From Candidatus Hermodarchaeota archaeon (GTDB taxonomy: Archaea; Asgardarchaeota; Hermodarchaeia; Hermodarchaeales; Hermodarchaeaceae), in assembly GCA_016840185.1 (NCBI GenBank), contig JAEOSV010000187.1, positions 1 to 10,162 on the forward strand: DNA of 10,162 nucleotides, written 5' to 3'. The translations under genes were made by a program, and so were the position numbers. Positions 1-5,906 of the stretch are shown here, piece after piece; positions within the stretch are counted from its first letter, which is position 1; each line of letters starts with the position of its first letter. Under the pieces are notes generated by a model, which did not search any database, was not told the origin of the DNA, and saw nothing but the letters and a program-made list of their open reading frames with translations.

Positions 1-650
1 GAACACGGCGACATTTGACTGAATACTGGCATCTTGAATCGGAGATTCTCTTTGGCACACATGATGACATCATGGGCGTCGAAGAGCGTCTGGTTCACGC
101 CATGGTACGGGCCGTGCAAGATCACTACCAGCCTCAGCTAGGTGTTCTTAAGGTGAAAATTCGTGTACCCAAGTTACCCCTTAAGCGAATCTCTTATGAT
201 GAAGCGGTGGAGATCGCGGGTCAACAGGGATTCAAGGTGCCCTGGGGGCAAGATTTTGGCACGGAAGCGGAACGTGCAGTATCTAAGCAGTTTAAGGATC
301 CCTTCTTCATTACGGGGTATCCCACATCAGCACGTTCGTTTTATCATATGCCGGATCCCAAACGTCCTGAAGTTACACTAAGCAGCGATTTAATTGCCCC
401 TGAAGGATACGGGGAATTAACAAGCGGGGGGCAACGAATTCATGATTTAGAATTGTTGCTCCAACGAATTAAAAATGAAAAACTTGATCCCGCAGCCTAT
501 GATTGGTATTTGGAACTAAGGAAATTCGGGCTTCCACCTCACTCTGGATTTGGTATGGGATTAGAGCGGTTTTTGGTGTGGTTGCTAAAATTGAAACACA
601 TCCGTGAGGCGTGTTTATTCCCGCGCACTCCGAGCCGTATCCAACCCTGA
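1..650 (+). CDS. asnS: Asparaginyl-tRNA synthetase, 3' part (class II catalytic domain)
   Basis: Charges tRNA-Asn with asparagine in the cytoplasm. The reading frame is open from base 3, giving 215 visible residues; the N-terminal anticodon-binding OB domain and motif 1 lie outside the window. The first residues read TRRHLTEYWHLESE, the class II motif 2 loop of the AsnRS/AspRS group, so the TTG at base 15 is an internal leucine and not a start. The segment SSDLIAPEGYGEL favours AsnRS over AspRS, although the following SGGQRIHD is shared with AspRS-like enzymes. Motif 3 is GFGMGLERF, and the protein ends FPRTPSRIQP, the usual C-terminus of archaeal AsnRS. An AsnRS-derived asparagine synthetase paralogue (the AS-AR type of some archaea) cannot be fully excluded without the missing N-terminus. 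No clear terminator follows. Confidence 0.87.
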   Translation, partial: TRRHLTEYWHLESEILFGTHDDIMGVEERLVHAMVRAVQDHYQPQLGVLKVKIRVPKLPLKRISYDEAVEIAGQQGFKVPWGQDFGTEAERAVSKQFKDPFFITGYPTSARSFYHMPDPKRPEVTLSSDLIAPEGYGELTSGGQRIHDLELLLQRIKNEKLDPAAYDWYLELRKFGLPPHSGFGMGLERFLVWLLKLKHIREACLFPRTPSRIQP

Positions 651-752
651 AATGCCGTTAGGAAAATCTTTAATCGGGAAAATCGGACGTCGGGACAAGC
701 TTAAAGACAGGTATCCGTTCTAGTTACCAGCTCGGATATCTAGGTGCCTTAC
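651..752 (+). promoter_or_regulatory. Intergenic region with weak archaeal promoter candidate for the longin gene
   Basis: About 100 bases lie between the asnS stop and the longin gene. An AT-rich core, GCTTAAAG near 700-707, could be a TATA box giving a leader of roughly 20 bases. A second one, CTTTAATC near 668-675, is further away. Neither has a convincing purine-rich BRE, so the longin gene may equally be read through from asnS. TAGGTG at 741-746 sits 6 bases before the ATG at 753 and is the likely ribosome site. Confidence 0.3.
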
Positions 753-1427
753 ATGGTAGTACATGCAGTGTGGGTCATTGATACTAGCGGCATTCCTCTC
801 TACCATAAGGCATATTCTCCCCTTGAATTTGACCCAACGCTGTTTAGTAGCTTTTTCTCCTCACTGGTTCACTTTCAAAGTGAATTAATGGGTCGCCAAC
901 TTCAAGATATTACGTTTGAAGACCTTTCTTTCAGCTATATTGTTGACACGGGGCTTGTGTTCCTAGCCTGTGTGAAAAAAGATGCTGCGACTAGTAAATT
1001 ATTGGAATCTCTTCGTGACGTTTTCTTCCAATACTTCAAAGATGATTTAATCCTTCTCAGTTCGTTGCTTCGTACGAGTCCCCGTGCCCGTGAACTTCTC
1101 CGTGACTTTGAACTCGAGGTCGATAAGATAGTGGGATTTGCACCTCAAAAAGAGCCCCTTCCGGTTCGTGTTACTGCCGTCTCACGATTACTCCATAAGG
1201 ATTCATCTATTCGACAAGATCTCCTCCGACGTTTTGGAATGAATTCGATACTTGTCATTATCTTATCTGATGGTAAACATGGGGAAGCTGACATTGCAGA
1301 AGCCCTCGATATTCCAACCCAAGAAGTACAAGAAATCGTTCGTCATGCTCAACGTCGTGGATATCTGAAAGTTGTCTCTGCTTATAACAAAGACGAACCC
1401 AGTCCTGAAACGTATTTTCCCGATTAA
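753..1427 (+). CDS. Longin/roadblock-like domain protein with C-terminal winged helix
   Basis: Function unknown. Residues 1-100 alternate strands and helices like small longin or roadblock-type folds: a first strand VVHAVWVIDTSG leading to a turn and LYHKAYSP, then an amphipathic helix (about 28-45), and further strands FSYIVDTGLVFLACV before a second long helix. Such domains are common in Asgard archaea and in eukaryotes serve GTPase regulation and vesicle trafficking. Residues about 160-208 (ILVIILSDGKHGEADIAEAL, then a recognition-like helix and RRGYLKVV) look like a winged helix. ATG at 753 gives 224 residues and has GGTG 6 bases upstream; a GTG at 744 would add three residues but would overlap that ribosome site. 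The gene converges on the MIT-PLD gene with a 4-base overlap. Fold assignment is by eye and moderately sure; the molecular role is not known. Confidence 0.6.
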   Translation: MVVHAVWVIDTSGIPLYHKAYSPLEFDPTLFSSFFSSLVHFQSELMGRQLQDITFEDLSFSYIVDTGLVFLACVKKDAATSKLLESLRDVFFQYFKDDLILLSSLLRTSPRARELLRDFELEVDKIVGFAPQKEPLPVRVTAVSRLLHKDSSIRQDLLRRFGMNSILVIILSDGKHGEADIAEALDIPTQEVQEIVRHAQRRGYLKVVSAYNKDEPSPETYFPD

Positions 1428-2248
1428 GAAGGTGAATCTTCAAAACTCCGTCGCGGGTCCTCGGCCTTGAATTTTGTCATACAAGTTTTTTCAAAACATT
1501 GGGAACATGACAAGTCACTTTGTTCCCAGCGTGCACGAAACAAATCAAGGTATACGGCTTTCAACCACTGTGCCGTTGAAAATTCAGCGACATCATCTAA
1601 TCCTGCTAATCCCTTTTCAGTGAGGGGTGCAGTTCCTCGCCATACACCGCTATCATCGATTAAAACTCCATTGAAATGAAGGTGCGAGCAGAGTTTGAAT
1701 TCCACATCAGCGCTGGCTAGATTCTGTAAAGCATCCGCTTGTTTCCACCGATCAACACCCTCAATGAGTGCAGGAGGTGTCGTAAGGATTCGGATTTTGA
1801 CCCCTGCCTCATGGAGTTCCTTCAAGATTGTCAGTAGGTTCACTGCGGGTTTCTGGGCCTCAGGATCAACCAAATCGACGCCATGCAGTTGATGCGTAAT
1901 TATGAGAACGCGGTATTGGGCTGATTGTAACATTCGTAGAAGTTGAGATGCGAGCTGCGGACCTCGGAGGATTTGAACCTCCGCAACACCTTCTTGATCG
2001 GTGATTTCTTCCCCTTCACCGGTGAGATATTGTCGTTTTAATTGGGTTGCGTTATTGGCATATTCCAAGCTTCGTTGCATGAGAACACCACGTAAAGAGG
2101 AGGTATTCGCCTTGTCAGCTAGTACACGAAGTTCTTGTGAGAGTTGCATGAGAAGTTCTACGGCTTCACCAATTTTACCCTCGTCTTCGAACCGTTTTGC
2201 CTCGCTGGTTCGAATTCCAATCTCGCGAAGTTCCTTATCCAAAGACAT
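1424..2248 (-). CDS. MIT-like domain plus degenerate PLD-like domain protein (MITD1-like architecture)
   Basis: Two-domain protein of 274 residues. Residues about 8-75 form three predicted helices with the pattern of a MIT domain: AKRFEDEGKIGEAVELLMQL, a middle helix, then LMQRSLEYANNATQLKRQYL. MIT domains bind tails of ESCRT-III proteins. Residues about 88-245 look like one phospholipase D-like half, with strand RVLIITHQL, helix LLTILKELHEAG, strand VKIRILTT, and a relic HKD site H191-F-N193-G-V-L-I-D198 in which the lysine is asparagine; the following GTAPLT replaces the usual GSxN. It is therefore probably non-catalytic, perhaps lipid-binding. The tail has C248, C251 and C256. In eukaryotes MITD1 joins a MIT domain to an inactive PLD fold that binds membranes during cytokinesis. 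The ATG at 2248 is preceded by GGGAGG (2262-2257) at 8 bases; the TTG at 2251 is less likely. A generic helical hairpin in place of MIT is the main alternative. Confidence 0.66.
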   Translation of the reverse strand: MSLDKELREIGIRTSEAKRFEDEGKIGEAVELLMQLSQELRVLADKANTSSLRGVLMQRSLEYANNATQLKRQYLTGEGEEITDQEGVAEVQILRGPQLASQLLRMLQSAQYRVLIITHQLHGVDLVDPEAQKPAVNLLTILKELHEAGVKIRILTTPPALIEGVDRWKQADALQNLASADVEFKLCSHLHFNGVLIDDSGVWRGTAPLTEKGLAGLDDVAEFSTAQWLKAVYLDLFRARWEQSDLSCSQCFEKTCMTKFKAEDPRRSFEDSPS

Positions 2249-2262
2249 CAACGCAGCCTCCC

Positions 2263-2310
2263 AAAATCAAGCCTAGGATTCGCTAGGAATCAGAGCATTT
2301 AACTTATTCT
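2263..2310 (-). promoter_or_regulatory. Promoter region of the MIT-PLD gene with a short imperfect repeat
   Basis: On the minus strand AAGTTAAATG (2305-2296) is a plausible TATA box; transcription would begin about 25 bases on, near 2275, leaving a leader of about 25 bases with the GGGAGG ribosome site. Two adjacent ten-base units at 2272-2291 (CCTAGGATTC and GCTAGGAATC, 8 of 10 alike) lie at the expected start site and could be an operator. No transcription data support this. Confidence 0.35.
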
Positions 2311-2410
2311 ACTGGAAGCCCACTCTTTTAAGGCGGAAGTGAATCGCCCAGATACTTATCAACACCCGTCCCCCAGACTGAAAAGTCCCGACAGCTCAAC
2401 TAACCTTCAC

Positions 2411-3730
2411 ATGGCTCCGATGCTGCTGACCCGCAAAATTAGTATCACACCCACAACGGAACAAGCCAAAGTTCTCTGGGCTCTATCTGAGAAATGTCGC
2501 CTCCTCTACAACTTTGCCCTAGCCGAACGCTGCCACAACTGGACAATAAACCGCACAAAACCAGCACCTGTACGCACACTCATCACTTACACGCAACAAC
2601 AAAACGCCCTGCCCGCCCTCAAAGCTCAATACCCCGAATATACTTGGGTCTATTCGAAGGTCCTGCAAATGGTATTGCGTCGACTTGATGCCGACTACAA
2701 GTCTTTTTTTGCGCGTTGGCGCCGAGGAGATAAAACCGCCCGCCTCCCTCGCTACAAAGGCCCCCACTACTTTACCACCCTGTGCTACAATCAATCTGGC
2801 TTCACCATAGATGTCGACCATCAGCGGATTCGCTTCGCCCATCGTCACCCCTCGGGCGTTGAACTGACGTTTGCCTTGCCATGGTTACCACCTCTAAACG
2901 GCAGGGTCAAGCAAGTGGAACTCTTTCAAGATCGACGACATCGTTGGTTCGTAGCCATTACCTGCGAGGTAGCAGTTCCACCATATGTAGACAATAGCCG
3001 ATATCAAGCCATTGACTTAGGTGTGATTAACTTGGTCACAGCGGTCAACTGGCATGGACGATTTGTACAGATTCGCAACCGTCGTTCGGACCTATACTGG
3101 AAATACAAACTTCAGGAGGTGCAATCACGACGCGATCACTGTTTGAAACACAGTAAACGGTGGTGGTTTTATCAAAGGAAATGGATGAAGATGCAACTCA
3201 AGCTAGCCAACCAGTTACGAGATTTCCAACACAAGATGTCCAAGGTAGTGGTGACAAATACTCGGGCTAACACTTTCATCATTGGCAATCTTACGGTAAA
3301 GCGCATGGCGCGTAAAAAACCGGCCTCGGAGTGTAAGCGACAGGATGCCGCTGCTCGGACGTTGAATCACTCGCTACAGAACACCGGCTTCTTGGGGCGA
3401 TTCGCCCAATTCTTAACCTACAAAGCCAAGAAAGTAGGTAAAAGAGTAATAAGAATTGACGAAGCGCAAACAACTAAGCAGTGTTGTGTATGCGGCACGG
3501 TTCGGACCCGACGGTTATCCGAACGTGTTATTCAGTGCAATTGTGGAACCCCCTTTGACCGAGATCAAAACGCGGCAGTAAACTTGATGGTGCGGTTCCT
3601 ATTGCAGCAACCCCCTGTGAACGGGGAGCCATTACAAGACTTCTTGCATGGCTTACATCGACACACAGCCCTACCCCACCTCCCCCGGGTAGCGGACTCG
3701 ATGAAAACCCCTGCATTCACGCAGAGGTAG
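2411..3730 (+). CDS. tnpB: TnpB, RNA-guided RuvC nuclease of an IS1341-type element
   Basis: TnpB uses an omega-RNA from its own element to cut DNA next to a short TAM motif, which helps maintain the element. With the ATG at 2411 the protein has 439 residues, full length for the family; the frame is open to GTG 2339, but those extra codons look like left-end sequence. RuvC-I is AIDLG (D202). At RuvC-II the usual ED is FIIGNL, with glycine at 292 where the glutamate is expected; the likely substitute is E351 in RIDEAQTTKQC. RuvC-III is FDRDQNAAVN (D385). Between them sits a zinc finger with C358-x2-C361 and C376-x-C378, the second pair spaced by only one residue. The last 40 or so residues run into the right end and are probably a by-product of omega-RNA overlap. 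The reading frame is intact, so it may be active. Confidence 0.93.
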   Translation: MAPMLLTRKISITPTTEQAKVLWALSEKCRLLYNFALAERCHNWTINRTKPAPVRTLITYTQQQNALPALKAQYPEYTWVYSKVLQMVLRRLDADYKSFFARWRRGDKTARLPRYKGPHYFTTLCYNQSGFTIDVDHQRIRFAHRHPSGVELTFALPWLPPLNGRVKQVELFQDRRHRWFVAITCEVAVPPYVDNSRYQAIDLGVINLVTAVNWHGRFVQIRNRRSDLYWKYKLQEVQSRRDHCLKHSKRWWFYQRKWMKMQLKLANQLRDFQHKMSKVVVTNTRANTFIIGNLTVKRMARKKPASECKRQDAAARTLNHSLQNTGFLGRFAQFLTYKAKKVGKRVIRIDEAQTTKQCCVCGTVRTRRLSERVIQCNCGTPFDRDQNAAVNLMVRFLLQQPPVNGEPLQDFLHGLHRHTALPHLPRVADSMKTPAFTQR

Positions 3731-3735
3731 TTCAC
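3605..3735 (+). ncRNA. Predicted omega-RNA scaffold over the 3' end of tnpB
   Basis: TnpB elements make a guide RNA from the 3' end of tnpB and the right end, with the guide taken from flanking DNA. Three stem-loops fit this here: CCCC/GGGG (about 3612-3615 with 3623-3626), CTACCC/GGGTAG (3671-3676 with 3687-3692) and CCCCTGC/GCAGAGG (3708-3714 with 3721-3727, one mismatch). If the right end is at 3735, the guide would begin at 3736 (GCTAACTCAGTAGAAAGATG) and would match the flank of this very insertion site. The 5' end of the RNA is not determinable by eye. Confidence 0.5.
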
Positions 3736-3786
3736 GCTAACTCAGTAGAAAGATGTAAGAAACAAACGCGCTTTAGAACTCTTGTT

Positions 3787-3792
3787 AGGAGG
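3787..3792 (+). promoter_or_regulatory. Strong Shine-Dalgarno AGGAGG that decides the XPB start
   Basis: AGGAGG lies only 3 bases before the TTG at 3796. The XPB frame has no ATG, GTG or TTG for a long way upstream, although it stays open into the transposon end. The site therefore argues for TTG 3796 despite the unusually tight spacing. Confidence 0.6.
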
Positions 3793-3795
3793 TTT

Positions 3796-5439
3796 TTGCT
3801 TATCCCACAGGTTATCCGAAAAAGTTCTCCATATTTCAAAGTCCTCGAAGTGGATGAACAAACCATTGCGCAGCTTAGTAAGATTGCTGAACGTCTCACT
3901 CCCGTTGAGGATAAGGATACAACTCGGTTCAAGCTGCAATTTGAAGAAGCCGCGAAGCTTCCTCTCAATGATTTAAACCAGCTATTTGCCAAGATCGATT
4001 ACGAACTCTCTCCTAGCTTACAGAAGGCGATTCTCAAACAACAAGGAGTCCCTCGATTTGCTGAATTGCGACTTCGAAAAAGTGATTTAATCCTGAAACC
4101 AACCGGGTTCTTAGAGTTAGAAGAAATCAAACCGATTTTAACATACAATGCAAAGGAAAAGCTCTTTCATACTCGAATAATGAACTACTACACGATTCTT
4201 GGATTCCTAAAAAACAAGGGATATCCAGTCATCATTCATTTTTCACTTCGTTTTTCGTTACCAGAAAGTCTGCACACCCAACTCCAATTAGATATGGTGT
4301 TACGTGAATATCAAGAGGACGCGTTACGCCGATGGCAAGGTGCTAAGGGTCAAGGAGTTGTCGTGCTACCCACTGGGGGAGGAAAAACCGTTGTTGGACT
4401 TGAAGCCATTCGGCGCCTTGCTGAAACCACCCTCATCGTTGTTCCCACTCTTGACCTTCTGAGCCAATGGCGTGAAGCCCTCGAGATTCTCCTTCATGTG
4501 CCTGAAGTTGGAATACTTGGTGGAGGCAAGAAGGACGTTAAACCAATTACGGTTGCTACTTATGACTCGGCTTCACTTTTAGCTACACAATTGGTAACAT
4601 CCTTTGGTCTGCTCATTTTCGATGAGGTTCATCATCTTCCCAGCCCCACATACCGATTAGCCGCTGAACTCTCGTTAGCACCTCATAGACTTGGATTGAC
4701 AGCTACTCCAGAGCGTTATGATGAACTTCATCATGATCTTAATCGCCTTGTCGGACCTACTGTGTACCGAATTGCACCCCGACTTCTAGAGAAGGAAGGT
4801 TATCTTGCGCCATATGAAATCCATCGCATCCAAATTTCCCTTAAACCTGAAGAAAAAGCACGATATGAGTCACATATGCTCATCTTCCGAAATTACACTC
4901 GTCGACTGGATGATATTGATCCTGGATGGCAATTTGAAACCATAGTAAAGCGCACTGTATTTGACCCAGATGCACGTGAGGCGCTCTCAAATCTAGAAAA
5001 AGCCCGGCGAGTAGCCCTTGAGGCCTCGGGGAAAATAGATCAAGTTGAAACCTTACTCCAACAATACTTCGATGCGAAAGTAATCATTTTTTCTCGATAT
5101 ACGCGTGTTGTTGAGCGCCTTTCAGACCTCTTTGGTCTTCCATTAATTACTCATAAAACCAAGGTTTCTGAACGGGAAGGGATTCTCAAACGTTTCAAAA
5201 CAGGGGAATTCACAAAAATCGTTACTGGACAGGTATTGGATGAAGGGGTCGATGTTCCTGATGCATCGGTTGGCATCATCATTTCCGGAACTGGCAGTAA
5301 ACGTGAATTCATTCAACGACTAGGACGTCTTCTACGACCGCAAAAAGAACAAGCTGTATTATATGAGCTCGTTACTGAATCCACATTAGAAGACGGTCTT
5401 TCACGCCGAAGGCAAATTGACGAGGATATCACAGAATAA
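3796..5439 (+). CDS. xpb: XPB/Rad25-family superfamily 2 DNA helicase
   Basis: ATP-dependent DNA-opening helicase; archaeal XPB works with the nuclease Bax1 in excision-repair-like processing, and eukaryotic XPB is part of TFIIH. The 547 residues contain an N-terminal region (about 85-165) at the place of the damage-recognition domain, then motif I PTGGGKT (192-198), motif Ia VVPTLDLLSQW, motif II DEVHH (276-280), motif III LTATPER (301-307), a thumb-like insertion (about 345-410), motif IV VIIFSRYT, motif V GQVLDEGVDVP, and motif VI QRLGRLLRP (507-515). The RED motif reads R307-Y308-D309, so its middle acid is lost. The start is TTG after AGGAGG. The transposon ends only about 60 bases upstream, so the original promoter or first codons may have been displaced. 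The 3' end faces the membrane-protein gene across 20 bases. Confidence 0.93.
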   Translation: MLIPQVIRKSSPYFKVLEVDEQTIAQLSKIAERLTPVEDKDTTRFKLQFEEAAKLPLNDLNQLFAKIDYELSPSLQKAILKQQGVPRFAELRLRKSDLILKPTGFLELEEIKPILTYNAKEKLFHTRIMNYYTILGFLKNKGYPVIIHFSLRFSLPESLHTQLQLDMVLREYQEDALRRWQGAKGQGVVVLPTGGGKTVVGLEAIRRLAETTLIVVPTLDLLSQWREALEILLHVPEVGILGGGKKDVKPITVATYDSASLLATQLVTSFGLLIFDEVHHLPSPTYRLAAELSLAPHRLGLTATPERYDELHHDLNRLVGPTVYRIAPRLLEKEGYLAPYEIHRIQISLKPEEKARYESHMLIFRNYTRRLDDIDPGWQFETIVKRTVFDPDAREALSNLEKARRVALEASGKIDQVETLLQQYFDAKVIIFSRYTRVVERLSDLFGLPLITHKTKVSEREGILKRFKTGEFTKIVTGQVLDEGVDVPDASVGIIISGTGSKREFIQRLGRLLRPQKEQAVLYELVTESTLEDGLSRRRQIDEDITE

Positions 5440-5459
5440 TTCAACTAAATCGAATTAAT

Positions 5460-5804
5460 CTAGTAGCCCTTATTTTGGCCACCCATGATGAAAACGAGTC
5501 CCACCAAGATGAGAAAACCGGCACCTAGGGAAATAAGGGACGTAATCAATAATGCTCCTCCACTGGTTAAATAAAACCAGCCAACAAATCCTACAGCAAC
5601 TGCTATACAAATCCCGCCAATGGCTAATTCAGCGAAATGAGCTTCATCACCCACTGTGCCGGCTAGAAATAATCCTGCTAGGAAGAATAGACCAGGAATC
5701 ACTGCGAGCTGCCAGGTTACAGGGGTTAAGAAGAAAATGACGAATACTTCAAGCCAAGCTGCTGCACCAATCATAATACCGCCAAAAAGGGAAGGACCTG
5801 CCAT
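5460..5804 (-). CDS. Small membrane protein with four transmembrane helices
   Basis: Unrecognised family. The 114 residues are almost all hydrophobic, with four predicted membrane helices: about 4-26 (from SLFGGIMIG), 28-50 (QLAVIPGLFFLAGLFLAG), 58-82 (ELAIGGICIAVAVGFVGWFY) and 84-110 (LLITSLISLGAGFLILVGLV). There is one short charged loop (GDEAHF) between helices 2 and 3 and a short polar end, GGQNKGY. No cofactor or catalytic motif is visible. The ATG at 5804 has GGTGA (5814-5810) 5 bases upstream; the in-frame GTG 5813 overlaps that site and is less likely. It stands alone on the minus strand between XPB and the PIN gene. The hydrophobic periodicity over the whole frame supports a real gene even though its function is unknown. 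Confidence 0.72.
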   Translation of the reverse strand: MAGPSLFGGIMIGAAAWLEVFVIFFLTPVTWQLAVIPGLFFLAGLFLAGTVGDEAHFAELAIGGICIAVAVGFVGWFYLTSGGALLITSLISLGAGFLILVGLVFIMGGQNKGY

Positions 5805-5813
5805 CAACATCAC

Positions 5814-5906
5814 CGTTTATATTCAGTGAACTAGACACACAAAACTGACTATTTATCTTTTCAGGTACTAAGTGTATAGTAAGTAAGATTTCAAGGAGTT
5901 CTGACC
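5814..5906. promoter_or_regulatory. Divergent promoter region between the membrane-protein gene and the PIN-Bax1 unit
   Basis: The 90 or so bases carry an AT-rich core near 5848-5860. Read on the minus strand it is AAAGATAAATAG, a fair TATA box with a start about 25 bases on and a leader of about 20 bases. On the plus strand, CTATTTATC in the same place could serve the PIN gene. AAGGAG at 5893-5898, 8 bases before GTG 5907, is the ribosome site of the PIN gene. The assignment rests on position and composition only. Confidence 0.4.

Larger units (their letters stand above)
2339..3735 (+). mobile_element. tnpB-only IS200/IS605-group element (IS1341 type); ends approximate
   Basis: A single-gene element encoding TnpB without a TnpA transposase, inserted between the promoter of the MIT-PLD gene and XPB. 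The region is visibly richer in C and G than its neighbours. The right end is suggested by a hairpin, CCCCTGC (3708-3714) with GCAGAGG (3721-3727), followed by GTAGTTCAC, an arrangement I associate with right ends of this group. The left end is unresolved: GTGAA at 2339-2343 is the inverse of TTCAC at 3731-3735, and another TTCAC lies at 2406-2410 just before the tnpB ATG. Movement would need a TnpA supplied elsewhere. The right boundary is moderately supported and the left one is a guess. Confidence 0.7.

Noticed and set aside
15..17. TTG as the start of the first gene
   Set aside because: The upstream codons read TRRH in the same frame and belong to the class II motif 2 loop, so the gene begins before the window.
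1958..2035. tRNA gene on the minus strand
   Set aside because: Only a T-arm-like hairpin is present; no acceptor pairing, D arm or anticodon arm, and the sequence lies inside the MIT-PLD coding frame.
1467..2276. Plus-strand frames opposite the MIT-PLD gene
   Set aside because: They are short, lack coherent domains and lie antisense to a gene with a strong ribosome site and recognisable folds.
2339..2410. N-terminal extension of TnpB to the GTG at 2339
   Set aside because: The 24 extra residues are proline/serine-rich and unlike TnpB, while family similarity begins at MLLTRKISITP; they are more likely left-end sequence.
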